DNA of 64,000 nt from Akkermansia sp. (GCA_030525455.1 JAUNER010000005.1:27063-91062); one strand, 5' to 3'; shown: positions 7,895 to 18,312, counted from the stretch's first letter. Translations and numbers: made by a program. The notes: generated by a model not told the origin, from the letters alone.

Positions 7895-9343
7895 TTATGG
7901 ATGCGAAATGACAGGATTGTCAGAGTAATCAATTCTAATAACATTTTGTAAAGGAAGAGCTAAGTTACCCAACTGTGGGTGATTTAGCTCAAGTGCATTT
8001 TTAGAAATGTCAATTATCTCGCCCTGTAAACATGAGCCATTATCTAGCAGAATGTTTTGAGTGAATGGTTGTTTGGTTTCCAGGTGAGTAGATGAATTTG
8101 TTTCTGGGGGGAAAATGATAGATTCGATGTACTTATCAGGGATGTCTAATTCCTTTGGGATATTTGGGTAATCTTTTTGGAGAGATAGATGAAGGATTTG
8201 TTTATTTGCAGAATAATGAGTTAATGCACCAGGAATAGCATCGCCTTCATTGGTGAGAACAACCTCTGTAGAATGAGAAATACTTTGATTTAGGCTTTCC
8301 GGGTTTACAGAAAGAGAAGCTAATTGAAGTTTTGAAATTTGCATCAGTGGCAAATTGGCTTCCATTTGGAAGGCAAAGACCCCTCCTTTTAACGGAGTGG
8401 AGAGAGGGTCTTCTATTTGTAATGGCGGGTACCCGGCTATAATGAGTTCGTATGTATTTTTACCCTGTTTATTTCTAGATGAAATGAGTTGAATGTCTAT
8501 TCCATTAGAAATATCTTCATTACGTATAGGAATTTCTCCTAGATGGTGTAAGTTTTTATCTCCTTGACGCATCAGAACGCATGAATGTTTTCTAATGGTA
8601 AGAAAGATTCTTTCTTCAGTATGGCCTACATTGGTATATGATCTGAAATCTGCACCTAATGACCCACCGAAGCAAAAAGCCGGACCATTGCCATCGGTTG
8701 GGGTCATTTTAATATGTGTACGGAAGATAAAAGCATTAGGATTTAGCCCCACGTCTTTACATACCGGGGAGTAGAGTTGTTGATTTTCGGGACCTCCGGC
8801 AGATACGTTGTAGACGTATTTATCTCCATTTATTTGCGGGTGGAGTTTTGAGAGAAATTTTTTTCTGGCATTGTATTTATAATCTTTGTCAGATTTTCCG
8901 GGGATGAGCCAGCTGCTATCAAAAATGAGAGGTTCCTTCCAAATACTTTGTTCTTTGATAGCGTTAAGCTTAATGCCAGCTACTACTTTTTTTTCTAACT
9001 CATGGGTTTTTCCCTTAAAGTCATCAAATTTGACATGAGTAGGGGTAATTTCTTTGATGGTGCAAGGAATGATATCCTTACAGAAATTTGTTAAAAAGAG
9101 TTTATCTTTTGCTTGTAAATTGGCGGTGCTTGGAGAAGTAAAATAAATGCCTTTTAGTTTATTTGTGAGGATGGTGATATTTTTTTTGAATAAAGGATGT
9201 TTAATCGTGACGCCATCTTTTTTAAATGAGACAAATTCACCGCTTAATCGCATATTATTGTGCATTAAGAGGTCTACCTTTGTGGCATAAAGCGGTAGGC
9301 AACTTAATAGAAATAAACAAAATGCTGAAAATTTACTTTTCAT
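7895..9343 (-). CDS. Exported protein with NGD-type beta modules, paralogue of the next gene
   Basis: 482 residues with a signal peptide (MKSKFSAFCLFLLSCLPLYA). It begins with a module VDLLMHNNMRLSGEFVSF... and ends with ILLDNGSCLQGEIIDISKNALEL, the same fold-like unit found in the 6514-7878 protein. The middle part has FCFGGSLGADFRSY and ELIIAGYPPL segments resembling a concanavalin-like sandwich. It overlaps the end of the toroid gene (9333) by 11 bp, so the genes are translationally coupled. No enzyme motif is recognised. The two paralogues probably arose by tandem duplication, though identity outside the modules is low. Confidence 0.7.
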   Translation of the reverse strand: MKSKFSAFCLFLLSCLPLYATKVDLLMHNNMRLSGEFVSFKKDGVTIKHPLFKKNITILTNKLKGIYFTSPSTANLQAKDKLFLTNFCKDIIPCTIKEITPTHVKFDDFKGKTHELEKKVVAGIKLNAIKEQSIWKEPLIFDSSWLIPGKSDKDYKYNARKKFLSKLHPQINGDKYVYNVSAGGPENQQLYSPVCKDVGLNPNAFIFRTHIKMTPTDGNGPAFCFGGSLGADFRSYTNVGHTEERIFLTIRKHSCVLMRQGDKNLHHLGEIPIRNEDISNGIDIQLISSRNKQGKNTYELIIAGYPPLQIEDPLSTPLKGGVFAFQMEANLPLMQISKLQLASLSVNPESLNQSISHSTEVVLTNEGDAIPGALTHYSANKQILHLSLQKDYPNIPKELDIPDKYIESIIFPPETNSSTHLETKQPFTQNILLDNGSCLQGEIIDISKNALELNHPQLGNLALPLQNVIRIDYSDNPVISHP

Positions 9344-10337
9344 AAATTGGTAAGAATCTGTAATTTAGGGCAAGAGATAGTAGGGCACATGATGTGGAAT
9401 ATCCGGTAGAAAAGTCTGATAGCCAAGCTCCGTTAGGTGCTTGCGAAGCCCCCAGATAACGTATGTTTTTCTTGTTCCATTCATTCCATGTGTCGTCGCA
9501 GGCATGAAAAAGTGCTTGAGACATATAGTACTCAAAATAAAATGGGTAGCTTGAATCTCTAAAATTGAGGTTCTTTTTCAAATAGCTCAGAGTAGACGCA
9601 AAGGATGAGTCGTTCTTTTTACGAGCCAATGATAATGTGAGTGAGCCAATGGCTGTTAGTGTGACACGAGGTCCAGTCGGAGAAGTGTAACCATAGGCTC
9701 CTTGCTGGTTACGGCAACTAGCCATGTATTTGAGGGCTTTTTCAAAAGTTTCATCCGGTACGGGGATGCCGGCATTTCTTGCCGCATACAGAGAAACAAT
9801 TTGGCATCCGGAAACAGTTGAGTCTGCATCTACTGATTCCGGTGTGTAACGCCAGCCACCGGTTTTATTACGTTTCTGTGCAGATAAGGTTAAATTGACA
9901 GCTTGTAGAAGAGCAGGACCAATGCGGTCATCATGAACCATACCGTAAGCTTCTGCCAGAGCAAGGGTGCAGAAGCCGTGGTTGTACATGGAATTACCTA
10001 TATAGCCATTTGTTTTGTTTTGCTTGGCAAGAATGAAGTTGAGGCATTTTTTTATCATTCCTGCGTATGGGCCAACGTTTGGGTCATCGCCATGTGCTAG
10101 TGCCGCCATCATACAAAATCCGGCAATGGCCGGGTCTGTTCCGTATGTGCCGGCAAATGAACCATCAGCTCGTTGGCTGGACTGCAAGTATTTTAAGCCT
10201 TTGACATACATTTGCTCCACTTGTGGTGGAACTGTACTGCCGATTCTGTGCTGAGCCATACCTATTGTTGCAAAGAATAGATAGCTCACAACAACCAGTA
10301 CGATGCAACGTGTATGTTGGAAAAGATGCTTTAGCAT
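9333..10337 (-). CDS. Exported alpha/alpha-toroid (prenyltransferase/squalene-cyclase repeat) protein
   Basis: 334 residues from ATG 10337, which gives a proper signal peptide (HTRCIVLVVVSYLFFATIGMA). The longer frame to 10472 overlaps the upstream gene and is unlikely. Repeats of the type QRADGSFAGTYGTDPAIAGF, QNKTNGYIGNSMYNHGF and NGAWLSDFSTGYSTSCALLSL match the QW-like repeats of terpenoid-cyclase/prenyltransferase toroids. The acidic DxDD cyclase motif is not seen, so this is probably a binding or structural toroid rather than a cyclase. Related toroid proteins occur beside DUF4175/MoxR-type operons in Planctomycetes and Verrucomicrobia. Confidence 0.75.
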   Translation of the reverse strand: MLKHLFQHTRCIVLVVVSYLFFATIGMAQHRIGSTVPPQVEQMYVKGLKYLQSSQRADGSFAGTYGTDPAIAGFCMMAALAHGDDPNVGPYAGMIKKCLNFILAKQNKTNGYIGNSMYNHGFCTLALAEAYGMVHDDRIGPALLQAVNLTLSAQKRNKTGGWRYTPESVDADSTVSGCQIVSLYAARNAGIPVPDETFEKALKYMASCRNQQGAYGYTSPTGPRVTLTAIGSLTLSLARKKNDSSFASTLSYLKKNLNFRDSSYPFYFEYYMSQALFHACDDTWNEWNKKNIRYLGASQAPNGAWLSDFSTGYSTSCALLSLALNYRFLPIYEK

Positions 10338-10362
10338 GTGTCTATGTAGGGGAATGTGTCTT

Positions 10363-11052
10363 TTACTTTTGAAGAGTTTTATTGTAGGCCTCAATAGCTT
10401 CTCTGAACTCTTTAGGAAGTTCAGAGGGAACAATGCCGGAAGATTTAGGCACGGAGCGAGATTCTGTGGCAATATTGGGGTCAGAAACGCCTTTCTCAGT
10501 TTGATTTGCCTTATTAGATTCGCCTGTTATTCCCTTACCGGAAGTAGGTCCGGATTTTTGTCTGTTTTGAGAATCTTGTGATTCAGATTCGCTTTCTTCA
10601 GCATCTCCGGCTTCAGCGGCTTGTTCTTCCATTTCAGAAGCATCCATACCTAAAAGTTGTCTGAGCATATCCATCATGGCATCGCTCCCATCCTTAGGCT
10701 TATTTTGTTTTTCACCGGGAGGTGAAGAGTTTTTTGTTTTGGCCGCTTGGTAGATAAGTTCTATGACTTCAGATTGAGCTGCTAGAGTTTTCCCACCTGT
10801 ATCGTAGTTTTCTAGGAGGTCAATGGCATCATTCATAGAAACTCGGCATTTTTTTAGCAACTCAACAACCTTTGGGTTTGTTTCACCAAGGATGATTTCT
10901 GAAGTATCAGCCTGGAGTTCGTCTTGCTGTTCTGCAAGTTCTAAGGCGATGGCCTTGTGTTCTTCTGAGTACGAGTTTTCGTTGCTTGCATCTGCGTAAG
11001 CAGTCAGTAACGTACATGGGATAAGAACAGAGCTAATATAGGCTATATTCAT
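10363..11052 (-). CDS. Exported acidic coiled-coil protein
   Basis: 229 residues with a signal peptide (MNIAYISSVLIPCTLLTAYADA). Next is a helical region of about 30-110 (LLKKCRVSMNDAIDLLENYDTGG, IELIYQAAK), then a low-complexity part rich in Glu, Ser, Gln and Gly, and a short C-terminal helix (ELPKEFREAIEAYNKTLQK). The start codon overlaps the stop of the DUF4175-like gene (ATGA), implying coupled translation and joint function. No known domain is recognised; the helical repeat could interact with the coiled-coil region of its neighbour. Confidence 0.65.
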   Translation of the reverse strand: MNIAYISSVLIPCTLLTAYADASNENSYSEEHKAIALELAEQQDELQADTSEIILGETNPKVVELLKKCRVSMNDAIDLLENYDTGGKTLAAQSEVIELIYQAAKTKNSSPPGEKQNKPKDGSDAMMDMLRQLLGMDASEMEEQAAEAGDAEESESESQDSQNRQKSGPTSGKGITGESNKANQTEKGVSDPNIATESRSVPKSSGIVPSELPKEFREAIEAYNKTLQK

Positions 11053-13631
11053 TTTTTTTCAGAGGGTAAAGCGTTACGTTTTTCTTGTTCGATAGCACGA
11101 GTTTTGCTACGGATGGCTTGTTCTTTTTGAATCATGCGAATTACTTTCAGCATGAATTCAAATTCCTGGTCAGACATAGACTCTTGGTCGCCACCGCCAT
11201 CACCGCCGCCACCGCTAGATGACGAGGCATCTTTTTGTTTTTTGAAATCATCGATGAGTTTAGCCCATGCACGGAGAGTAGAGGCATAATAATGAGCTTC
11301 ATCGATAGACTGGGCTGTAATAGCTTGCTTGATGTTGTTTTGGGTAGCATCAAGTTTTTCGCGTAGCGAGAAATTATCCATTTGCTCGTAAAGTTCTGAA
11401 TAGATAGATTCAGAAGAACGAGCTTTGTAATAATTGAGGTCTTCTAGAATCCAAGCAATGTCTTGAGTAGAGTCGTGTTGTTTTTGGGCAATGGCGTTTA
11501 ATTCACGCTTATTGGACGGGTCTAAATCATCATAAGCAAAGCCAACAATTTCTGTTAGTTTATTAACAAGGGAATTAGCAATGGTTTCTTCTTTGGTAGC
11601 AGATTGTCTAAGGCGTGCTACAAAAGTGCTGGCTTCCATTTCTTGGGTAGACTTATTTAGCTGGTTCATTGCTTTTTTCATCTGCTGGATAGCCTCGTCG
11701 TGTTTTTTTTCACCCTCTTTAAGAGCATCCTGGGATTGAGAGGGGGATTGATTATTATCTGCGGCCTCTTGGAATTTTTTCTGTGCTTGAAGCATTTTGC
11801 CGGGAGCTATGGGCTTCATCATGCCAAGCCCTTTCATAAATTCTTTCATCCCTTTAGGGTCAATTTGTGAGTTTTTCGATGCTTCTTTGAAAAGCTCTTC
11901 AGATTCCTTCATAAGTTCCTGCATATTGCCTCGCAGTATTTCTTCTTCGTCGGCTAGGGATTGTAATCGTTGGCGACTTTCTTCTGATTTTAATTGGTCA
12001 GCAGGGATGTCTTTGAGCCTCTTTGTTTCGTCAGACATGGATTCCATGTGACGGATGATACTTTCTAAATCACCTGTGATTCTTTCCAGTTCGCTTTTTA
12101 TTTTTTGAGCGTGTTCGGAGGGAGAAAGAATAGTGATAGAAAGTGGCTCTGAGTAGATTCTTTTGTGGTCTGGATGGTAGTCTTGGGTATAGGCTCTGAT
12201 GAGCAGGGATTGTGGCTTGATTTGTAAGGCTCTGGCTTGGAAGACATATTTGCCACTTAGTTCCTTGGTTGTTTGATTGCCTTGGGAAATGAGTTTTTCT
12301 GTACCACTTGATGATTCATCTGATTTATCAGATTGCTCATTGACCCATTCAATACCGATATTTTTTAGACCATAGTCATCCGCAGCTTCTACTTCCAGTT
12401 CTATGCTGGATTCTTCTAATATATAGAGTTCGTCGTTTTTAGCTCGAATGTAAACACTAGGATTTTGGTCTTCGATGGCCTCGACTTTTATTTGGATGGG
12501 GGAACCAGATGAGAGCCCGTCTAAATCTGTCCATTGAAGTTGCAGGTTTTGAGATTGGTTTGTTAGTTTTTGAGGGGGGAGTGTGACAAATTCATTGTCT
12601 ACACTTAAAGCGTCACCTTGAATAAGTTTAGCAGAAGCTAAGGCCTGAGAAGCTTCTGCTGTCATGTGGAGAGTTGCACCATTGGGGGCACTAATGATGC
12701 CGGCTTTCATGCCAATAGATTCGTCTGTTAAACCGAGATAATCGGGATAGTGGACACGAGCGGCAACAGAGCGAAGAGTAGGGCGTTGTTTAGGAACGAC
12801 ACGAATCGTTTTTATGTAGTCCCCAGCTGTGATTGTCAGTTCGTCCTCTAGTTGTAAAGGGGGGATGTGAAGTTCGTAGGTGTTATTAAAAAGAGTGGCT
12901 TTGTAGAGAATTTCGTTGCTGAGATGGTAGCTTGCTTGTTCCGGTTTGGTTTGGGTGTGTTCTGAAAGCTTTAGGGTATAGCCGGAACTTTCTCCTAATG
13001 GAACAATGATTTCTTCCGGGGTGGAGCTGAGCTGTGTAAATGTAAATCGAGGTGGAGGGTTGGTGGGGCTGATAAATCGGTGGAATGTATTATCTGCGGC
13101 ATCGGGGCTCCAACAAGAAATGATGACGATAATAAAGAATAATAAACCAAGAGCCCAGGATAAATGAAGATGTTTAGGTTTCGGAATGTTAATGTTTAGG
13201 TCTTTTTTTGCAACCTCTTCGGCAATTTGCTTGATAGCCGCTTGCTTTAATGCTTCTGAACTAAATTGGTTGTTTGTTTCCTCCGCATTTAGCTCGATGA
13301 TGCCCAGTAATCTGTCGCCTAAGTCAGCATCATTATCGCCAATGAGCTTTGCTAGTTGAGTGGCTTTTCGCCGACGCCATACCCATTGAATACCCCACCA
13401 TGGTAGAAATATAAATAATCCACAAATGCCTAAAATTGATAATACCGATACAAAGGGATGCGGGGTGTCCCATAATCGGTCTGAGGTGAAGAGAATTAAA
13501 AAGGTAAGTGTAAGTACGATGCCTGCTAAACAAAGAGCTTCAACTATTTTGATAATTCTTAGGCGTCGCTTAAATTCATTAAGCTGACGTATAAGGCTTT
13601 CCGGTAATTGATTGATTGGCTCGCAGGGCAT
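11049..13631 (-). CDS. Large DUF4175-like membrane protein
   Basis: 860 residues. Two membrane segments (about 27-50 and 60-85) are followed by a cytoplasmic helical stretch with GDRLLGIIELN, a third membrane segment (about 158-175), a long extracytoplasmic beta-rich part with Ig-like strands (SSTPEEIIVPLGESSGYTL ... AADDYGLKNIGIEW), and a C-terminal coiled coil (about 520-830) with QESMSDQEFEFML. This order matches DUF4175-type proteins of Gram-negative bacteria. It is the first gene of a five-gene minus-strand operon. A Gly-rich stretch precedes the C-terminus. The function is not established; an envelope scaffold is plausible. Confidence 0.7.
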   Translation of the reverse strand: MPCEPINQLPESLIRQLNEFKRRLRIIKIVEALCLAGIVLTLTFLILFTSDRLWDTPHPFVSVLSILGICGLFIFLPWWGIQWVWRRRKATQLAKLIGDNDADLGDRLLGIIELNAEETNNQFSSEALKQAAIKQIAEEVAKKDLNINIPKPKHLHLSWALGLLFFIIVIISCWSPDAADNTFHRFISPTNPPPRFTFTQLSSTPEEIIVPLGESSGYTLKLSEHTQTKPEQASYHLSNEILYKATLFNNTYELHIPPLQLEDELTITAGDYIKTIRVVPKQRPTLRSVAARVHYPDYLGLTDESIGMKAGIISAPNGATLHMTAEASQALASAKLIQGDALSVDNEFVTLPPQKLTNQSQNLQLQWTDLDGLSSGSPIQIKVEAIEDQNPSVYIRAKNDELYILEESSIELEVEAADDYGLKNIGIEWVNEQSDKSDESSSGTEKLISQGNQTTKELSGKYVFQARALQIKPQSLLIRAYTQDYHPDHKRIYSEPLSITILSPSEHAQKIKSELERITGDLESIIRHMESMSDETKRLKDIPADQLKSEESRQRLQSLADEEEILRGNMQELMKESEELFKEASKNSQIDPKGMKEFMKGLGMMKPIAPGKMLQAQKKFQEAADNNQSPSQSQDALKEGEKKHDEAIQQMKKAMNQLNKSTQEMEASTFVARLRQSATKEETIANSLVNKLTEIVGFAYDDLDPSNKRELNAIAQKQHDSTQDIAWILEDLNYYKARSSESIYSELYEQMDNFSLREKLDATQNNIKQAITAQSIDEAHYYASTLRAWAKLIDDFKKQKDASSSSGGGGDGGGDQESMSDQEFEFMLKVIRMIQKEQAIRSKTRAIEQEKRNALPSEKK

Positions 13632-13643
13632 GATGCTTTTTTT

Positions 13644-13672
13644 CTTCTACCTTTTTTCTTTCTGTATTGCAA
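13644..13672 (-). promoter_or_regulatory. Candidate promoter of the DUF4175 operon
   Basis: Minus strand: TTGCAA (13667-13672), 17-nt spacer, TAGAAG (13644-13649), 12 nt before ATG 13631. The -10 matches consensus at 4 of 6 positions. The 166-nt gap to the divergent mutA holds promoters for both directions. Confidence 0.35.
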
Positions 13673-13732
13673 GCGTTCCTTGTGGGTGTATGCAGAAAAA
13701 CTGAAATCTTTGGAATTTTGGCTTTTTCTAGC

Positions 13733-13761
13733 TGGACTTTACAAAAATGTGTGCATAGAAT
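13733..13761 (+). promoter_or_regulatory. Candidate promoter of mutA-mutB
   Basis: TGGACT (13733-13738), 17-nt spacer, TAGAAT (13756-13761). A second -10-like TATAAA lies at 13772-13777, so the true start of transcription is uncertain. Confidence 0.35.
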
Positions 13762-13797
13762 GAGCTTGCGTTATAAATCGAGCTTTTTGTCTGGCTT

Positions 13798-15885
13798 GTG
13801 TCAGATGTGAAGAAAAGCTTATTACCTATTGACTTCGCCATGCAACAGGGAAATACAACAACAGCTCCGGAGCTTGACTTCGGGGAATTCGCTCCAGCCA
13901 CATACGCCGAATGGCGTGAGGCAGCAGTTGCTGCTCTAAAAGGGGCTGATTTTGATAAGAAGCTTCTCACCAAGTTGGTAGAAGGAATCACTCTGAGTCC
14001 TATTTATAATAAGTGGGATGAACATGCTCCTGTAGCTCCTGCAGGTCAGTTCCCATATCGTCGTGGGACTCGTGCTTTGGGCTATTTGGAAAAGCCTTGT
14101 GAAATCGCTCAGAGCATTCCTGCTACTAATCCGGAAGACTTTAATCGTCGCTTGCTTAACGACCTGGAACGTGGGCTTACAGCTGTAAACGTTCAGTTAA
14201 ATTGTCGTTGCGGGCTAAAGCTTCGTACACAAGCTGATTGGAACACCGCATTGGCCGGTGTTGCTCTCGATAAATTGCCTGTATATGTATATACCGGTTC
14301 TTGTGGTATTGCACAGCTTTCCATGCTTGTAAATACTGCTGAAGCCACCGGGGTAAAGGCAACTGACCTCAAGGGTGGTGTGCTTTATGACCCGATTGGA
14401 GCAGCAGTTTCTAAGGGGCATTTATGCGGGAAGAAGGGCTTGTGCGGTTACTATGACCAGATGGCCGCTATGACCAAGTGGGCTATTGAAAATGCTCCGG
14501 CATTACAGACAATTGGTGTCAGCGGTTTGCCGTATGCAGATTCCGGTGCATCTGCATTTGAAGAATCCGGTGCTATGCTTTCTACGGCTGTGGCCTATCT
14601 TCGTGCTATGGAAGAACGTGGATTAAGCGTTGATCAGGTTGCACCTCGTATGCGCTTTACGGTTTCCGTCGGAGCAAACTTGTTCCTTGAAATTGCTCGT
14701 ATTCGTGCACTCCGCGAGCTCTGGGCTATCATTGTGAAGCAGTGTGGTGGTAGTGATGAAGCTGCTAAGATTAATTTGCATGCTCGCACCTCCTACTGGA
14801 CACTTTCTAAGGTTGACCCATGGGTAAATATGCTTCGTGGTTCAGCTCAGGCATTTTCTGCTATTATGGCAGGTGTAGACAGCATTGATGTGCTTCCATA
14901 TGATGCCGCTGTGCGTATGCCCGATGAGTTCTCTCGTCGTATCGCTCGTAACTGCTCACTTATCTTGTTGGGTGAGTGCAACCTTGATAAAGTTGTAGAC
15001 CCTGCCGGTGGTGCTTGGTACATAGAAAACCTCACCGATGAAGCTTCTCGTAAGACTTGGGACTTCTTCCAGGGTATTGAGAAGGAAGGTGGCATTGCCA
15101 AGGCATTGGTAGCTGGCTCCGTTCAAAAGGCTGTAAATGCTACTGCCGCGAAGCGATATGAATTAGCAGATCAGCGTCGTCAGTCCATCGTTGGTGTTAA
15201 CCAATACGTCAACTTGGACGAGAAGAAGCTGGAAGTTACAGAAGGCTGTGTCGCTCCTGCTGCACATGCTTGCTCTGCAGCTGATGCTGAATTGCCGGAA
15301 GTTTCTATGTGCGTATGCTCTGTGCGTAAGGCCGCTGCCGCAGGTTCTACTACCTGTTTGATTACAAAGGCATTAATGGCTGCAGTTGATTGCAAGTGTG
15401 GTGCTCCGTTCGAGGTAGAAGCTCTGCCTAAGCGTCGTTTGGCAGAACGCTTTGAATCCTTGCTTGCTAAGGCAGATGCGTGGGTTGAAGCTAAGGGTGA
15501 ACGCCCGATGGTATTCTTTGCCAATATGGGACCACTTCGCCAGCATAAGGCACGTGCAGACTTCTCTCGCGACTTCTTGCGTGCTGGTGGTTTAGATGTG
15601 GTTTACCCTGCAGGGTATCAGACTCCGGAAGAAGCCGCCAAGGCTGCTGCTGAGAGTGGTTGTGCAGTATGTGTGATTTGCTCTACAGACGACACCTATC
15701 CGGAAATTGTTCCTGCATTCTGCAAGGCTGTGAAGGAAATGAAGCCGGACATGATGGTTGCATTAGCTGGCTATCCTGCTGACTATGTAGAATCCTTCAA
15801 GGAAGCCGGTGTGGATATCTTTATCCATGTCAGAGCAAATTGCTACAACACAGTTGAAGCTATTCAGAACAAAATCGGTCTCTAA
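13798..15885 (+). CDS. mutA: Methylmalonyl-CoA mutase, small (non-cobalamin-binding) subunit
   Basis: 695 residues. It forms the heterodimer with MutB that interconverts succinyl-CoA and methylmalonyl-CoA, a step of propionate formation or use. The N-terminal LDFGEFAPATYAEWREAA, the barrel segments (YRRGT, IGVSGLPYADSGAS, RTSYWTLSKVDPWVNMLRGS) and VVDPAGGAWYIENLTDE match the family. The C-terminal domain lacks the cobalamin-ligating DxHxxG, as expected for the small subunit. The frame opens with GTG at 13798; ATG 13837 is another possible start. It is followed 24 nt later by mutB. Codon use is strongly biased toward a small codon set (CGT, GGT, GCT), which suggests high expression. Confidence 0.93.
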   Translation: MSDVKKSLLPIDFAMQQGNTTTAPELDFGEFAPATYAEWREAAVAALKGADFDKKLLTKLVEGITLSPIYNKWDEHAPVAPAGQFPYRRGTRALGYLEKPCEIAQSIPATNPEDFNRRLLNDLERGLTAVNVQLNCRCGLKLRTQADWNTALAGVALDKLPVYVYTGSCGIAQLSMLVNTAEATGVKATDLKGGVLYDPIGAAVSKGHLCGKKGLCGYYDQMAAMTKWAIENAPALQTIGVSGLPYADSGASAFEESGAMLSTAVAYLRAMEERGLSVDQVAPRMRFTVSVGANLFLEIARIRALRELWAIIVKQCGGSDEAAKINLHARTSYWTLSKVDPWVNMLRGSAQAFSAIMAGVDSIDVLPYDAAVRMPDEFSRRIARNCSLILLGECNLDKVVDPAGGAWYIENLTDEASRKTWDFFQGIEKEGGIAKALVAGSVQKAVNATAAKRYELADQRRQSIVGVNQYVNLDEKKLEVTEGCVAPAAHACSAADAELPEVSMCVCSVRKAAAAGSTTCLITKALMAAVDCKCGAPFEVEALPKRRLAERFESLLAKADAWVEAKGERPMVFFANMGPLRQHKARADFSRDFLRAGGLDVVYPAGYQTPEEAAKAAAESGCAVCVICSTDDTYPEIVPAFCKAVKEMKPDMMVALAGYPADYVESFKEAGVDIFIHVRANCYNTVEAIQNKIGL

Positions 15886-15909
15886 TTAACACCAACCTAT
15901 TTCAAAACA

Positions 15910-18054
15910 ATGAGCAATATTCCTGATTTTGCATCCGCCTCATATCCAGAAATTCAGGTTGGCGGACAAACTCCTGTTTCTCAGCCGGAAGCATGGATGA
16001 CTAACGAACAAATCCCTGTACCTGCTACTTACACCGAGGGTGTGTACGATGATTGCTTGCATTTGGACTTCACCGCCGGTGTGGCTCCAAACTTGCGTGG
16101 TCCGTATGCTACGATGTATGTCGCCCGTCCATGGACTGTTCGTCAGTATGCCGGTTTCTCTACTGCTGAAGAATCCAATGCTTTCTATCGTCGTAACCTA
16201 GCTGCAGGTCAAAAGGGGCTTTCCATTGCCTTCGACCTTGCTACTCACCGTGGTTATGACTCTGATCACCCACGTGTTGTGGGTGACGTTGGTAAGGCCG
16301 GTGTGGCTGTAGACTCCATCCTCGATATGGAAATTCTCTTTAAGGGGATTCCGTTAGATAAGATGTCTGTTTCTATGACCATGAATGGTGCTGTGCTTCC
16401 TGTGCTTGCATTCTATATCGTTGCCGCTCAGGAACAAGGCTGTACGCTCGACCAGCTCTCCGGTACAATTCAGAATGACATTTTGAAGGAATACATGGTG
16501 CGTAATACGTACATTTACCCACCGGATCCTTCTATGCGAATCATTGCCGATATCTTTGAGTTTACTTCAAAGTATATGCCTAAGTTTAACTCCATTTCTA
16601 TTTCCGGCTATCACATGCAGGAAGCAGGTGCTACTGCTGACTTGGAAATGGCTTACACCTTGGCTGACGGTCTAGAATATGTGCGTACAGGTATCAAGGC
16701 CGGTATCGACATCGATGCTTTTGCTCCTCGTCTATCATTCTTCTGGGCACAGGGTAAGAATTACTTTATGGAAGTGGCTAAGATGCGTGCAGCTCGCGTG
16801 CTCTGGGCTAAACTCATCAAGCAGTTTAATCCGAAGAATCCGAAGTCTTTGGCTCTTCGTACCCACTCTCAGACATCCGGTTGGTCATTGACTGAACAAG
16901 ACCCATTCAATAACGTGACTCGTACATGTATTGAAGCATTGGCTGCTTCTTGCGGTCATACTCAGTCATTGCACACCAACTCATTAGACGAAGCTATTGC
17001 TTTGCCTACTGACTTCTCTGCTCGCATTGCTCGTAACACTCAGCTTCATTTGCAAGATGAAACGAGCATCTGTAAGGTTATTGACCCATGGGGTGGTTCT
17101 TACTATGTGGAATACCTCACCAACGAACTTATTCGTAAGGGGTGGGCTCACCTTCAGGAAGTGGAAAAACTCGGCGGTATGGCTAAGGCTATCGAAACCG
17201 GTCTGCCCAAGATGCGTATCGAAGAAGCTGCCGCTCGTCGTCAGGCTGCTATTGACTCCGGTGCTGAACCTATCATCGGTGTGAATAAGTACCGTTTGGA
17301 ACAGGAAGAAGAAATCGAAATTCTCGAAGTGGATAATACCACCGTTCGTGAAGCTCAGATTGCTCGCTTGCAGAAGCTTCGTGCAGAACGTGATTCTGCT
17401 GCTTGTGAAGCTGCTCTGGAAGCTCTTTCTGAATGTGCCCGTACCGGTGAGGGGAACTTGCTTGATCTTGCTATTAAGGCTGCTAAGGCTCGTGCTTCTC
17501 TCGGTGAAATCTCTGACGCTCTCGAAAAACACTTCGGTCGTCACAAAGCTCCAATCAAACTTATTACTGGTGTGTACGCTCAAGCCTACGGTAAAGACCC
17601 ATTGGTAGAAGGTGTTCGTAAGAAGACCGATGAATTCGCAGAACGTACTGGTCGTCGTCCTCGTATCCTTGTTGCTAAGATGGGGCAGGATGGTCATGAC
17701 CGTGGTGCAAAGGTGGTTTCTTCCGCTTATGCAGACCTTGGTTTCGACGTTGACGTTGGTCCTCTCTTCCAGACTCCGGAAGAAACTGCCAAGATGGCTA
17801 TCGAAAACGACGTTCATATGATTGGTATGAGTTCTCTCGCTGCCGGTCATAAGGTGCTTCTTCCTGCTCTTGTTGAAGAGCTTGAAAAGCAAGGTCGTCC
17901 GGACATCATGGTATTCTGCGGTGGGGTTATTCCTGCTCAGGACTATGACTTCTTAAGAGAACATGGTGCTGTTGCTATCTTTGGCCCGGGTACTAACGTC
18001 CCTGAAGCTGCTATGGAAATCATGGCTGCTCTGGATGAACAGTATGCCGACTAA
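15910..18054 (+). CDS. mutB: Methylmalonyl-CoA mutase, large cobalamin-binding subunit
   Basis: 714 residues. The catalytic barrel ([64 protein letters not shown]) is followed by the cobalamin-binding domain with [12 protein letters not shown] near residue 595; the His of DGHDRG is the lower axial ligand. It acts with MutA on succinyl-CoA/methylmalonyl-CoA. An intrinsic terminator follows at 18086, so mutAB form one unit. No MeaB chaperone, epimerase or decarboxylase gene lies in this window. Codon use is as biased as in mutA. Confidence 0.96.
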   Translation: MSNIPDFASASYPEIQVGGQTPVSQPEAWMTNEQIPVPATYTEGVYDDCLHLDFTAGVAPNLRGPYATMYVARPWTVRQYAGFSTAEESNAFYRRNLAAGQKGLSIAFDLATHRGYDSDHPRVVGDVGKAGVAVDSILDMEILFKGIPLDKMSVSMTMNGAVLPVLAFYIVAAQEQGCTLDQLSGTIQNDILKEYMVRNTYIYPPDPSMRIIADIFEFTSKYMPKFNSISISGYHMQEAGATADLEMAYTLADGLEYVRTGIKAGIDIDAFAPRLSFFWAQGKNYFMEVAKMRAARVLWAKLIKQFNPKNPKSLALRTHSQTSGWSLTEQDPFNNVTRTCIEALAASCGHTQSLHTNSLDEAIALPTDFSARIARNTQLHLQDETSICKVIDPWGGSYYVEYLTNELIRKGWAHLQEVEKLGGMAKAIETGLPKMRIEEAAARRQAAIDSGAEPIIGVNKYRLEQEEEIEILEVDNTTVREAQIARLQKLRAERDSAACEAALEALSECARTGEGNLLDLAIKAAKARASLGEISDALEKHFGRHKAPIKLITGVYAQAYGKDPLVEGVRKKTDEFAERTGRRPRILVAKMGQDGHDRGAKVVSSAYADLGFDVDVGPLFQTPEETAKMAIENDVHMIGMSSLAAGHKVLLPALVEELEKQGRPDIMVFCGGVIPAQDYDFLREHGAVAIFGPGTNVPEAAMEIMAALDEQYAD

Positions 18055-18085
18055 AGATAACTCTTTGTCCTAACTGATATATTTC

Positions 18086-18127
18086 AACCCCGATTCTCCG
18101 AATTTTTTCGGTAGAGTCGGGGTTTTT
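18086..18127 (+). terminator. Intrinsic terminator of mutAB
   Basis: AACCCCGA and TCGGGGTT form the base of a stem with an inner CCGAA/TTCGG pairing, followed by TTTTTTG. It lies 32 nt after the mutB stop. Confidence 0.85.
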
Positions 18128-18211
18128 TGTTTGTTTATGTAGCTTGTTGATGGATTTGAGATGTGGAATTGGCTTTTTTTGAAAATGATTATGATTTCTT
18201 AATTATTTTCG

Positions 18212-18239
18212 TTGACATGGGTGGTCAAAGGAGTATAAT
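18212..18239 (+). promoter_or_regulatory. Strong sigma-70-type promoter of ppdK
   Basis: TTGACA (18212-18217), 16-nt spacer, TATAAT (18234-18239): both hexamers are perfect consensus. The predicted transcript has a leader of about 66 nt before ATG 18313. It is the best promoter in the window, in line with the biased codon use of ppdK. Confidence 0.85.
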
Positions 18240-18312
18240 TTTGCGACCCGGTTTATATAGTGATTTATATGACATTTCGGGGAATATAACTAATTCGACT
18301 CACTAAATCGAC

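Noticed and set aside
16984..17892. 302-codon minus-strand frame within mutB
   Set aside because: Same cause as above: a by-product of codon bias in mutB. No family features.
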